A DNA stretch of 64,000 bases from Rhodothermales bacterium (GTDB lineage Bacteria > Bacteroidota > Rhodothermia > Rhodothermales > UBA10348), in contig JANQQV010000009.1 of NCBI GenBank assembly GCA_028284865.1, positions 97,245 through 161,244 on the forward strand. Reading direction: 5' to 3'. This document shows positions 44,077 to 53,028 of this stretch, in pieces. Positions within the stretch are counted from its first letter, which is position 1, and every line of letters begins with the position of its first letter. Position numbers and translations under genes: made by a program. The notes beneath the pieces were generated by a model. The model was given only the letters and a program-made list of their open reading frames with translations. It had not been told where the DNA came from and ran no database searches.

Positions 44077-46410
44077 ATGCGTGCCTTTCTTTCGTTCGTT
44101 GTCATCGCTCTGTTTGCCCTTCCATCGTTTGGCCAAGGTCAGGGAGCGGCCATCGCCAGCGCGGGAGATGCCCTTTTTGTAGGAGAATCCGGCAATCGGG
44201 TTGAAGCCGGGATGGTATTCGTCTTCAATCGCGGGGCAGATGGGTCCTGGATGGAGACTGACATGATCACATCCTCGGCGACGTCCGGGGAGGAAGATGG
44301 TTTTGGACGGGCCATGGCCGCCAAAGGAGATGTGTTGGTAGTTGGCGCACCCGTTGAGGAAGCAGCCTACGTGTTTGAGAAAGCGGCAAATGGATCCTGG
44401 AGCGAGGTTGCTCGCCTCGCTGGATTTGGAGAAGGATTTGGTAGTGCCGTGACGACGGACGGATCGCGCGTGGTAGTAGCGGCTCCAGGAGGCGGGGATG
44501 ATTCTCCAGGTATGGCCCACATCTACACGCGTCAGGATGACGGATCTTGGCCGATGACGGGGCATGCACGCAGCGCAGACATCGACACGCAGATGGGTGG
44601 CGTTCAGGTCGCGCTCGATGAAGGGTGGCTCCTGGTTTCAGCACCGATGGCCAATGAGCGGGCTGGATCCGTGGTCGTTTTCAAGGACAACCCGGACGCT
44701 GAGCTTTGGGATCAGCACCAGGTGCTGGATATGCCGGTTTCGGCACCCAACCAGATGTTTGGTGCGGCCCTGTATCTCCATCACGGCCACGCGATGATCG
44801 GTGCTCCTGGTTATGAATCACGGATCGGCGCTGTGGGTGTGTATCACTACGATGAGGAATCCGATTCCTTCGACTTTACGCTCCGTATGTCGCCTCCTAC
44901 GGCATCAGGAAATGAGAGCTTTGGTTCGGCGTTTGCGCATGATCCGGATCACAACGTATGGGTAGGTGCTCCGGGAGCCGATGGTCGAAATGGCTCGGTT
45001 CATGCTTTCGATCCGTCCAACATGATGCGGGCATTCGTCCCGATGGGCGCGGTTGCGGTCGAGGGACTGCAGATCCGCACGTCATTTGGAGCATCATTTG
45101 CTGCGGGTGAGGACTTCATGGCCGTCGGCGCACCGGGCTACGACAATGGAGAAGGGGGCGTGTTTGTGTACGATCAGACGGATGAAGGCCTGACGCAGAG
45201 CGCTATCCTTTTCCACGACAAAGGGGCGATGGCTTCGTTCATGGGCGAAATGGTGGAGTGTGAGGACGGCGACGCCGCCGGATTCCGGTGCCAGGACGTG
45301 GATGTGCAGTCATTCTTGAGCCTGCGCGATATCGGTGGTGTGCGTGGCACGCGGATGAACGATATCTGGGGCTGGACGCATTCCGACAGCGGTCGCGAGT
45401 TCGCGCTCGTCGGTCGGACCGATGGAACGGCTTTCGTTGAAACCACCGATCCATACAATCCCGTCTATCTGGGCAATCTGGCGAAAACGGAAGGCGCGGT
45501 GAACTCCGTCTGGCGCGACATCAAGGTCTACATGGATCACGCCTATATCGTGGCGGACGGCGCAGGCCAGCACGGCATGCAGGTGTTTGATCTGGAGCGA
45601 CTCCTCGATGTCCCAGGCGCCCCAGTTGAGTTCGATGAGGACTTCCTCTACGACCAGATTGCCAGTGCCCACAACATTGTCATCAATGAAGAGACGGGCT
45701 ACGGGTACTCGGTTGCCTCACGAATGGGTGGCATCACGTGCGGTGGCGGCCTGCACATGATTGATCTGCGCGAGCCGAAGAATCCTACGTTTGTTGGCTG
45801 CTTCTCGCATGAAGGAACGGGCCGCAACAATACGGGCAACACGCACGACGCACAGTGCGTCATCTACCGTGGTCCCGATACCGAGCACAATGGTCGGGAA
45901 ATCTGTCTGGGTTCAAATGAGACGGCGCTGTCGATCGCGGACGTGACTGACAAGGATGCCCCGTTCGCCATCTCGCGCGCCACCTATCCAGCCATCGCCT
46001 ACACGCACCAGGGATGGCTGACCGAGGACATGCGCTACTTCTACATCAATGATGAGGGTGATGAGCCTCAGGGTCTGGTGGATGGCACGCGGACGCTGAT
46101 CTTCGACCTGATCGATCTCGATGATCCGATTCTGGTCGGCGAGCACATTTCAACCGAGACCAGCACCGACCACAACCTGTACATCCGGGACAACCTGATG
46201 TATCAGTCCAACTACGTGGCTGGATTGCGCATCCTGGATGTTTCGAACCCTGAAGCGCCCGTGGAAGTGGCCTTCTTCGACACTGTCTCGAATGATCGCA
46301 CGGGTGGCGGCTCCTGGAGCAACTATCCGTACTTCGAGAGCCGCACCATCATTGTGACCTCGAGCAGGGAAGGCCTTTTTATGTTGAAGAAGCGGGAAGT
46401 GGATCTGTAG
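44077..46410 (+). CDS. Choice-of-anchor B / FG-GAP and LVIVD-repeat exported protein
   Basis: A 777-residue protein with a signal peptide (RAFLSFVVIALFALPSFGQG). The N-terminal ~390 residues are FG-GAP/integrin-type propeller repeats (GFGRAMAAKGDVLVVGAP, FGSAVTTDGSRVVVAAPG, FGAALYLHHGHAMIGAPG, FGSAFAHDPDHNVWVGAPG). The C-terminal part is the choice-of-anchor-B region with LVIVD-like blades (EFALVGRTDGTAFVETTDPYNPVYLGNL, HNIVINEETGYGYSV, HNLYIRDNLMYQSNY). No T9SS tail is evident. The role is unknown; a surface adhesin-like function is plausible. Confidence 0.85.
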   Translation: MRAFLSFVVIALFALPSFGQGQGAAIASAGDALFVGESGNRVEAGMVFVFNRGADGSWMETDMITSSATSGEEDGFGRAMAAKGDVLVVGAPVEEAAYVFEKAANGSWSEVARLAGFGEGFGSAVTTDGSRVVVAAPGGGDDSPGMAHIYTRQDDGSWPMTGHARSADIDTQMGGVQVALDEGWLLVSAPMANERAGSVVVFKDNPDAELWDQHQVLDMPVSAPNQMFGAALYLHHGHAMIGAPGYESRIGAVGVYHYDEESDSFDFTLRMSPPTASGNESFGSAFAHDPDHNVWVGAPGADGRNGSVHAFDPSNMMRAFVPMGAVAVEGLQIRTSFGASFAAGEDFMAVGAPGYDNGEGGVFVYDQTDEGLTQSAILFHDKGAMASFMGEMVECEDGDAAGFRCQDVDVQSFLSLRDIGGVRGTRMNDIWGWTHSDSGREFALVGRTDGTAFVETTDPYNPVYLGNLAKTEGAVNSVWRDIKVYMDHAYIVADGAGQHGMQVFDLERLLDVPGAPVEFDEDFLYDQIASAHNIVINEETGYGYSVASRMGGITCGGGLHMIDLREPKNPTFVGCFSHEGTGRNNTGNTHDAQCVIYRGPDTEHNGREICLGSNETALSIADVTDKDAPFAISRATYPAIAYTHQGWLTEDMRYFYINDEGDEPQGLVDGTRTLIFDLIDLDDPILVGEHISTETSTDHNLYIRDNLMYQSNYVAGLRILDVSNPEAPVEVAFFDTVSNDRTGGGSWSNYPYFESRTIIVTSSREGLFMLKKREVDL

Positions 46411-46500
46411 CCTGATCGTCCTCTTTCTCCATTCCGTGTGATCGCGGGCCCGTTCCGGGCCCGCTCTCCAGCCGCACCATGTAGTGATTCCAACCATGTC

Positions 46501-47181
46501 ATGAGTCTGTTCTCCCGTGGCCGGGAAATTTCCCGGATCGAGTCCTTCTCCGATGCCATTTTCGGGTTTTCGGCGACGCTGTTGGTCGTCTCCCTCGAGG
46601 TCCCAACGCGGTTTGATCAGCTGATTGCTGAGCTCAAAGGGTTCGGGGCGTTCGGGCTGAGCTTCTTGGCGCTCGTCATGATCTGGCTGGTCCACCGGGC
46701 CTTTTTCAAGCGATTCCCCCTCGATGACAAGATCATCGTGCTGCTGAACAGCATTCTTCTGTTTGTGGTGCTTTTCTACGTCTACCCGCTCAAGTATGTG
46801 ACCATCAGCATTGCCCAGATGATCTTCGGGACTAGTGGGACGTCCTACGTAGCCATTCAAGGGCCTGCCGAACTCGGCGAACTGTTCATCCTGTACGGAC
46901 TGGGATTTGTAGCCATTTTCGCCTGTATTTCGGCCATGTATGGATACGCGTTCGCCAAGCGCGACGTGTATGAGTGGGATGACAAGCATGCCAGCCGGGC
47001 CCGATTCTGGTGCAGGCACTACGCTCTGTTCTGTGTCGTCGGAGTCATTTCGATCCTGCTGGCCTGGACGCAAGTCGGCATCTATTTCGGCCTCCCCGGA
47101 TTTGTTTACGCGTCCATTGGACTGACCAGCTTCATCCATGCCAATCGCTACCAGAAGAAGTACGGGCCGATTGATGACTGA
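46501..47181 (+). CDS. TMEM175-family potassium channel-like protein
   Basis: About 226 residues from ATG 46501. It carries the TMEM175/DUF1211 signature (RIESFSDAIFGFSATLLVV), whose FSD motif starts the pore helix in the family, and about six hydrophobic helices (FLALVMIWLVHRAFF, ILLFVVLFYVYPL, FILYGLGFVAIFACISAMYGYA, HYALFCVVGVISILLAW). Bacterial members form dimeric or tetrameric K+ channels. The stop overlaps the start of the next gene by 8 bases. Confidence 0.83.
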   Translation: MSLFSRGREISRIESFSDAIFGFSATLLVVSLEVPTRFDQLIAELKGFGAFGLSFLALVMIWLVHRAFFKRFPLDDKIIVLLNSILLFVVLFYVYPLKYVTISIAQMIFGTSGTSYVAIQGPAELGELFILYGLGFVAIFACISAMYGYAFAKRDVYEWDDKHASRARFWCRHYALFCVVGVISILLAWTQVGIYFGLPGFVYASIGLTSFIHANRYQKKYGPIDD

Positions 47182-49603
47182 AGTTGAGCCGGCGAGCGAG
47201 CGCCTGGAATCTTTGACGAGTCTAAGGCTGCGTTCCCGCCGAAGTGCGCTGACGCTTCTGGCTTTTGCGACTGCAAGTCTCCTTGCGGCATGCCGTCCGC
47301 CCGAAGCTCCTCGCTACGTCGGATCGGCCACCTGCGCCAGTTGTCATGCAACCGAAGCTCAAGCGTGGCAGACCTCGGATCACATGCGCGCCATGCAGTT
47401 GCCGGATTCTTCTACCGTTCTGGGCGACTTCGGCGATGCGAGATTTGAGCATTTCGGGGAGGAGTATGCGTTCGTTCATCGAGAGGCTCATCGAGCGGTG
47501 TCGACCGACCAGTCGGATGCCGAACGTTCGTCGTCCCACACCGGACCGGCGAAAAAGATGTCCGTTATTGCAAGAGGGGATACGCTGGATGTGGAGTGGG
47601 CATTCGGTTACGACCCTCTCCAACAGGTACTTGTGGCTGGAGATCGCGGGCGACTTCAAGCCCTGACAGTGGCTTGGGATGTAGAGGGGGAGCGTTGGTA
47701 TTCACTTTATCCAGATGAGGCCACACCGCCAGGTGATGCGCTGGATTGGCAGAGTGATCGGCTGAGCTGGAACTACATGTGCGCAGCGTGCCACACCACG
47801 GGCCTGGAAAGGGGTTACGATGTCCAAACGGACAGCTATGAAACGACCTGGGCGGAGCACACGGTGGGTTGTGAGGCATGCCATGGTCCGGGATCAGCCC
47901 ACGCGGAAGCACTTGAAGGACCGTACGGCATGACAGGGGCCTCGGAATCTCCGACACCCGTCGATGGTCGGCCTTCCAACGCGGTCCTGGAAAACGAACT
48001 GACCATGTGCGCGGCCTGTCATTCGCGTCGTACCCCTCTCATTGAGCCGACCGTGCACGGCAATGCCTATCTGGACCAATACGCTCCCGCATTGATCACG
48101 GACGGGCTGTATTTCGATGACGGACAGATCCGTGACGAGGTATACGTCTACGGCTCCTTCCTCCAAAGCGGGATGGCACAGGCGGGCGTGACGTGTTCCG
48201 ATTGTCACGATCCGCATACGGGTCAACGCCGTTTGCCGGGTGATCTGCTGTGCCTTTCCTGTCACGCCGGTACCAATGAGGAAGTACCGATCCACTTGGC
48301 GCACGTAAACGAAGAAATGCCGGTGTCTTGCGAGACCTGTCACATGCCGGATCGCACGTATATGGGCGTAGATGCACGTGGCGATCACCGCTTCGGCATT
48401 CCAGATCCGATGACGGCGCGCGAGGTCGGCTCGCCCAACGTGTGCGCGGACTGTCATGGTGAGGATTCGCGAATTGAGCGTCTGCTAGCGGGTGCCGAAA
48501 GTCGCCCCGGCCTTGCGATTGCGGCCCTCCGGGCGGGCACGACGGATCGAATGGCCGTCGTCCAGGATGTTCTTGTGGACTCGACCGTCAGTCGCTTCGA
48601 GAAGGGCAGCCTGATTGCGCGATTGGGCCAGGAGCCCACCACGGATGCGCTTCGAGTCGTCATGACGGCGTTGCAATCCGGCGATCCATTCGAACGTGTC
48701 GGCGCATTGCGCGCCATTGCGGATCCAGCGTTTAGAGCGCCATTACCAAATCTGGACCGGCTGTTTGCCGATTCGCTGCGTTGGGTTAGGGTGGAGGCCG
48801 TGGCCACATCGCTGGCACATGGCAACGGCAACTTCGACAGCCCATCTGCTGAGCAGGCGCTGAACGATTACCAAACCGCGCAGTGGGCGGTAGCCGAGCA
48901 GCCCGAGGCGCACCTGAACTTGGCCTCCATGCATGAAGTGACGGGAGAGTGGGAGCAGGCCGATCAGTCATTTGCCCGCGCTACCCGACTGGCGCCTGAA
49001 AATCCGGATGTAGCAACCGGACACGGGCTCATGCTGGGGAGATGGGCGAACAGAGTGGCGAGCTCGACTCGAGCTGGTCAGAGTGCGGACGATTCGCCGT
49101 CGTACCGACGTTTGCGCGAGCGGGGGGAAGCGGAGTTGCGGCGGGCAGTCGGGCTGCATGACGAACTCGGCTCTCCCAACCCGACCATCTCGCAGGCGTG
49201 GTTGGTCCTTGGACTCTACCTGGGCGAGGAGCGGCCCCGACTGCCCGCCGCAGCGGCAGCTCTGGACGAAGCCTGGCGACTGGATCGGGCAAATCGGCAA
49301 GCCATATTCAATGCCGCCGTGTCCTGGCACCAGATGGGTGATGTCGAACAAGCAGAAGAGCGCTATCGGGACGGCATCGAGCGCCATCCGACATTCCTCG
49401 AGCTGATGGACGCCTTGGTCACGTTGATGATGCAGCGCGAACGATGGGAGGAAGCATCGCGCTTGAATCAGGAGCTTCGAGAAGCCCTGAACTTGCAGCC
49501 GGGCTATCGAGCCCAGTATCAGACGCAGTGGTTGGAGCGGCAGGCCTACATTGACAGTCAGCTGCGCTCGACTGGAAGTGTCCCGCAACAGGACTCCGAT
49601 TGA
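47174..49603 (+). CDS. Multihaem c-type cytochrome lipoprotein with TPR tail (8 CxxCH)
   Basis: About 809 residues from ATG 47174, which overlaps the TMEM175 stop by 8 bases. The signal peptide ends at a lipobox (LLAAC). Eight CxxCH haem motifs are visible (CASCH, CAACH, CEACH, CAACH, CSDCH, CLSCH, CETCH, CADCH). The C-terminal ~350 residues have HEAT/TPR-like repeats (AVSWHQMGDVEQAEERYRDGI). It should be an outer- or inner-membrane-attached electron carrier; the doubled CxxCH/TPR organisation recalls cytochrome c554/c3-type families. The partner is the second cytochrome downstream. Confidence 0.9.
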   Translation: MTEVEPASERLESLTSLRLRSRRSALTLLAFATASLLAACRPPEAPRYVGSATCASCHATEAQAWQTSDHMRAMQLPDSSTVLGDFGDARFEHFGEEYAFVHREAHRAVSTDQSDAERSSSHTGPAKKMSVIARGDTLDVEWAFGYDPLQQVLVAGDRGRLQALTVAWDVEGERWYSLYPDEATPPGDALDWQSDRLSWNYMCAACHTTGLERGYDVQTDSYETTWAEHTVGCEACHGPGSAHAEALEGPYGMTGASESPTPVDGRPSNAVLENELTMCAACHSRRTPLIEPTVHGNAYLDQYAPALITDGLYFDDGQIRDEVYVYGSFLQSGMAQAGVTCSDCHDPHTGQRRLPGDLLCLSCHAGTNEEVPIHLAHVNEEMPVSCETCHMPDRTYMGVDARGDHRFGIPDPMTAREVGSPNVCADCHGEDSRIERLLAGAESRPGLAIAALRAGTTDRMAVVQDVLVDSTVSRFEKGSLIARLGQEPTTDALRVVMTALQSGDPFERVGALRAIADPAFRAPLPNLDRLFADSLRWVRVEAVATSLAHGNGNFDSPSAEQALNDYQTAQWAVAEQPEAHLNLASMHEVTGEWEQADQSFARATRLAPENPDVATGHGLMLGRWANRVASSTRAGQSADDSPSYRRLRERGEAELRRAVGLHDELGSPNPTISQAWLVLGLYLGEERPRLPAAAAALDEAWRLDRANRQAIFNAAVSWHQMGDVEQAEERYRDGIERHPTFLELMDALVTLMMQRERWEEASRLNQELREALNLQPGYRAQYQTQWLERQAYIDSQLRSTGSVPQQDSD

Positions 49604-49748
49604 ACGCGTGGCCTTGCGGTGGACGGTGTGAACAAACGACGAAGGCAGGTGTACAGCACGCCATTCCCGCGTTACCGCGCAAGCGAGCCCATAGCACCGG
49701 TCGGACCCACGCAGTAGCCTGATTACCCACGTTATCCAGATTTCTCTT

Positions 49749-51767
49749 TTGCGTCGCTCCGGACTGATTCTGTCTCTCATTGTGGCGTTTGCCATTCCCG
49801 CATTCTGGCTTTCCGGGTGCTCAGGAGAGGACGCCGCGTCGAACGAACCGGCCAGCTTCGGACCGGAGTATGCAGGTTGGAGCCCGGATGCGCAGTACGT
49901 GGGTATTGCAGCCTGTCAATCCTGCCACGAGCCGCAGTACAACGATTTTATTCGTTCGCAGATGGGACGCTCCTGGCGTCATGCCGCTCGCAGCGAATCC
50001 AATGCGGACTGGGACAACATCGTGCCGCTCTACTCGGAGTACGATGACATGTATTACGAGCCGTATGCCCGGGGTGAAGACCTGTTCGTCAAGGAGTATC
50101 GGATCGAACGCGGTGATACCACGCACTTGCGGGTCGAACAGATTGATTTCATCGTAGGGTCAGGCCATCACACGAACTCCCACATCTACGCCGAGAACGG
50201 ATACTTCTATCAGATCCCGGTGACTTGGTACGCCCAGGATGCCAAGTGGGGCCTCGCCCCCAAATTCCAGAAGTCAGGCAACAACTATCGGTTCGGACGC
50301 GTCATCACGGACGAGTGCATGGCGTGTCATAATGGTCAGCCCACGTTCGTTCCAGGCTCAGAGAATCGGTTCGAGGAGGTCCCCCTGGGGATCAACTGCG
50401 AAAAGTGTCATGGCCCTGGGTCCGTTCATGTCGAGGAGAAGCAGGCGGGAATCATCGTTGATATCACGAAGGAGATCGACTACTCGATCGTAAATCCGGC
50501 CAAATTGTCCGCAGAACGGGAAATGGACGTTTGCCAGCGCTGCCACATGCAAGGCGCATCGGTATTCGAGGGTGGGGATACGCCGCTCGACTGGCGACCG
50601 GGTCAACCACTGGTCGCTCACCAAAACGTGTTCTGGCCACGCCAGCCCGACTCGCTGACCCATTTCATCATGGCCTCGCACCCGGACCGGCTGGCTCAGT
50701 CCGCGTGCTTCAAGGATTCCTGGGAAGAGGACAGCTCGGCCGAGCCCATGACCTGTCTGACGTGTCATGATCCTCACAAACCCATTGAGGAGACCCGCGA
50801 CGCCGTCAACGCGACATGTCAGAATTGCCACAGCGGACAGGCGGAGACGGTATCGGCGTTGATGTGTACCGAGCCCTCGGTTGTCGACGGGACGAATACG
50901 GCCTACTGCGCGTCCTGTCACATGCCTGAAGCGCCATCAACGGATATCCCGTATATCCGCATCACGGATCACTTCATTCGCGTGCCCGGGCGCTTGACGG
51001 TCGATGAGGCCGAAGATCAGACCCGATTCATTCGTATGGCGGCATTCATGGACCCCAATCCGCACCCTCGCCAACGTGCGGACGGTTTCCTGACCTATTT
51101 CGAGCAGTTCACTGATCGACCGGGGATGCTTGATTCTGCAGCCGTTTACTTGCAGGAAGCACAAGACGCGGTGGATGCGGATCCCGACGTTGTTGATGCG
51201 ATGGAACGGGAGCGGTTAACCTCCTCCTGGATCCGGCTATGGCACTTGTCCGAGGATCACGCGGCCATTCGCCGTTTCAGTCAGCAATCCGGCGCTGACT
51301 TGCCCGGGGATGCATGGACATCATACCGTGTGGGAGAGGCCTATGCCGCCATCAACGACCATGCTCGCGCCGTGCGATGGTATCAGCAGGCGGTTGACCA
51401 AGGTCCCGATCACCTTCGATTCATGGACAAGTTGGGTGTGGCCTTGACCCAGGCGGGCCAGTTGCAGCAGGCCTCTGATGTGTTTGATCGGCTGGTTGCC
51501 GCCAACCCGAAATACGAGGCAGGGCTGAACAATCGTGGTTTCATGCACCTATTGCTGGGTGATATCGAAGCAGCGGAATCCGATTTCAGAGCGGCACTGG
51601 ACCTGAGCCCGGATCAAGAGCAAGCGCAGGCCAATCTGGCTTCCATCCTGATCAACACTGGTCGTCTTGCTGAGGCGCGTCCGATTGTGGAGCGACTGAT
51701 TGAGCGCTTCCCGTCAAATCCCGACTATCGCCAGGCGCAGAGCTACCTCGACCAATTGGACGAATGA
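49749..51767 (+). CDS. Multihaem c-type cytochrome lipoprotein with TPR tail (7 CxxCH)
   Basis: A 672-residue protein starting at TTG (no ATG is available before the lipoprotein signal LILSLIVAFAIPAFWLSGC). Seven CxxCH motifs (CQSCH, CMACH, CEKCH, CQRCH, CLTCH, CQNCH, CASCH) are followed by four or so TPR repeats (TSYRVGEAYAAINDHARAVRWYQQAVDQ, ALDLSPDQEQAQANLASIL). It is similar in layout to the cytochrome at 47174, 146 bases upstream; together they are probably an electron-transfer module for a respiratory or oxidative reaction not identified here. Confidence 0.9.
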   Translation: MRRSGLILSLIVAFAIPAFWLSGCSGEDAASNEPASFGPEYAGWSPDAQYVGIAACQSCHEPQYNDFIRSQMGRSWRHAARSESNADWDNIVPLYSEYDDMYYEPYARGEDLFVKEYRIERGDTTHLRVEQIDFIVGSGHHTNSHIYAENGYFYQIPVTWYAQDAKWGLAPKFQKSGNNYRFGRVITDECMACHNGQPTFVPGSENRFEEVPLGINCEKCHGPGSVHVEEKQAGIIVDITKEIDYSIVNPAKLSAEREMDVCQRCHMQGASVFEGGDTPLDWRPGQPLVAHQNVFWPRQPDSLTHFIMASHPDRLAQSACFKDSWEEDSSAEPMTCLTCHDPHKPIEETRDAVNATCQNCHSGQAETVSALMCTEPSVVDGTNTAYCASCHMPEAPSTDIPYIRITDHFIRVPGRLTVDEAEDQTRFIRMAAFMDPNPHPRQRADGFLTYFEQFTDRPGMLDSAAVYLQEAQDAVDADPDVVDAMERERLTSSWIRLWHLSEDHAAIRRFSQQSGADLPGDAWTSYRVGEAYAAINDHARAVRWYQQAVDQGPDHLRFMDKLGVALTQAGQLQQASDVFDRLVAANPKYEAGLNNRGFMHLLLGDIEAAESDFRAALDLSPDQEQAQANLASILINTGRLAEARPIVERLIERFPSNPDYRQAQSYLDQLDE

Positions 51768-52222
51768 CTTGGCACTACACGCGTCGAGCGGTTCACAAAG
51801 CGCCTAGTAGGGCCGGATGTGAAGCGAATGTGCGCCCCATGTTTCCCTAATGTTAATTCCGCAGCACCGTCCTCGATAGGGGGCAGATTCTGCACCAAAA
51901 GCACACAATAAACCGGGTAATGACCCGGTTATGGGTGTAACTGATGTGCAAGGCTTCCGTATTGGAATCCTCGGTCGATAACAACGACTGGATGTCTGCT
52001 CTGGTGAATTGATGTGTGGCTACAGCTTTCCCGAGTTGGGAGACATCTGAAGAACAGCCCGTGTGGAAGTAGTGCACCACGCGGGCTGTTGTCGTTTAAG
52101 GCAATTTGACCCTTTTTGACGGGTCCATACAGAACGGGCGGCTCCGCATTCGCGGACCCGCCCGTGCCGTTTGTTGAATTGGTCCGGCAAGCTACCTGCT
52201 CACACGGATGAAATAGTCGACA
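51768..52222. other. Intergenic stretch with several strong hairpins, possible small RNA
   Basis: No credible gene. Hairpins: ACCGGGT-loop-ACCCGGT near 51914-51931; a 13-bp stem ACAGCCCGTGTGG / CCACGCGGGCTGT at 52054-52089; and a long GC stem ACGGGCGG...CCGCCCGT at 52134-52165, which lies about 57 bases past the stop of the HEAT-repeat gene on the minus strand and may be its terminator. The 51840-52090 part resembles a structured non-coding RNA with a terminator-like end, but I cannot assign a known class. Confidence 0.4.
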
Positions 52223-52771
52223 TCAGCTTGCTTTCTGATCCGTGCGGTGTTTGGTCACGACGGCGGCGATGGTGCGCTTCACCGTCTCTGATTTCTCGAA
52301 TTCATGGGCACGTTCGAGATAGTCGACTGCCAGCTCAGAATTGAGCTCTGCCAGCGCAACGACCGCCATTCTCCGCGCTTGCTCGGAATCGTCGTCGCGA
52401 TAGATTCTCATCAGGTCCACGACGGCATCGTTGCCTAGGTCGAGGTTTTCCGAATAGGCTATGATCAGTCGGAGAGCTGAGTGGCGAATTCCGGTGTGCG
52501 ATTCGCTGAGCGCATTGTGCAGATGTTCGCCATAGTTCTGCCAGTCCAGCTGGCTCATGACGGGAGCGTTTTTGCGCGCCTCATCGACTTCGGCGTGAAT
52601 GTCGGAAAGGACATCCGAATCGTCCTGGCTCAGCGTCTGGACAGCCTGTTGAAACGCGTCCTGATCAGCGTCCGCGAGACTGAGCTGTGCGGACACAGCA
52701 GGCACGAACAACAGGGCGAACAGGCAGAGGAATGCGGTCGCTCGCACCGCGAGGTGTTTGATCGTTTTCAT
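52223..52771 (-). CDS. Exported HEAT-repeat protein
   Basis: About 182 residues from ATG 52771, which has a GGGAGGG ribosome site; the longer frame to 52876 lacks one. Signal peptide: KTIKHLAVRATAFLCLFALLFVPAVSAQ. The mature part contains HEAT-like helix pairs (LHNALSESHTGIRHSALRLIIAY, DDSEQARRMAVVALAEL, AVDYLERAHEFEKSETVKRTIAAVV). Likely a periplasmic protein-interaction scaffold. Divergent from pyk across a repeat array. Confidence 0.75.
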   Translation of the reverse strand: MKTIKHLAVRATAFLCLFALLFVPAVSAQLSLADADQDAFQQAVQTLSQDDSDVLSDIHAEVDEARKNAPVMSQLDWQNYGEHLHNALSESHTGIRHSALRLIIAYSENLDLGNDAVVDLMRIYRDDDSEQARRMAVVALAELNSELAVDYLERAHEFEKSETVKRTIAAVVTKHRTDQKAS

Positions 52772-52813
52772 AGTCTGACCCTCCCAAGTCTGAAAACGTG
52801 AAGATGCATGTGA

Positions 52814-52871
52814 GCGAATTCCGATGGTTCGCGAATTCCGAGATCGCGAATTCCGATAAGGCGACTTCCGA
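52814..52871 (+). repeat. Four tandem GCGAATTCCGA boxes
   Basis: GCGAATTCCGA at 52814-52824, 52831-52841 and 52846-52856, and a one-mismatch copy GCGACTTCCGA at 52861-52871; start-to-start spacing is 17, 15 and 15 bases. The array lies between the divergent HEAT-repeat and pyk genes, nearer the former. It looks like a multi-site operator. Confidence 0.6.
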
Positions 52872-52981
52872 TGCACTTCAACCCCCGCTACGAGACCCCG
52901 AACAGAAAGGATGCGTCAACTGCGAAGATTCTGCGAAGGAATCAATAACAAACGCTTTTCCTTTCCCGGGCATTCGTGTGG

Positions 52982-52988
52982 TATTTTG
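52982..52988 (+). promoter_or_regulatory. Weak candidate -7 element of pyk
   Basis: TATTTTG is one base short of the TAnnTTTG -7 consensus and lies about 40 bases before the pyk ATG; a clear -33 TTTG was not found. Confidence 0.3.
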
Positions 52989-53028
52989 AGGTACCCGGAT
53001 AGACCCTTCCATCATCACTCTATTCTGC

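Noticed and set aside
51853..52080. 75-codon minus-strand open frame in the hairpin region
   Set aside because: It overlaps the strong stems, has no family or ribosome site, and its composition does not look like a gene.
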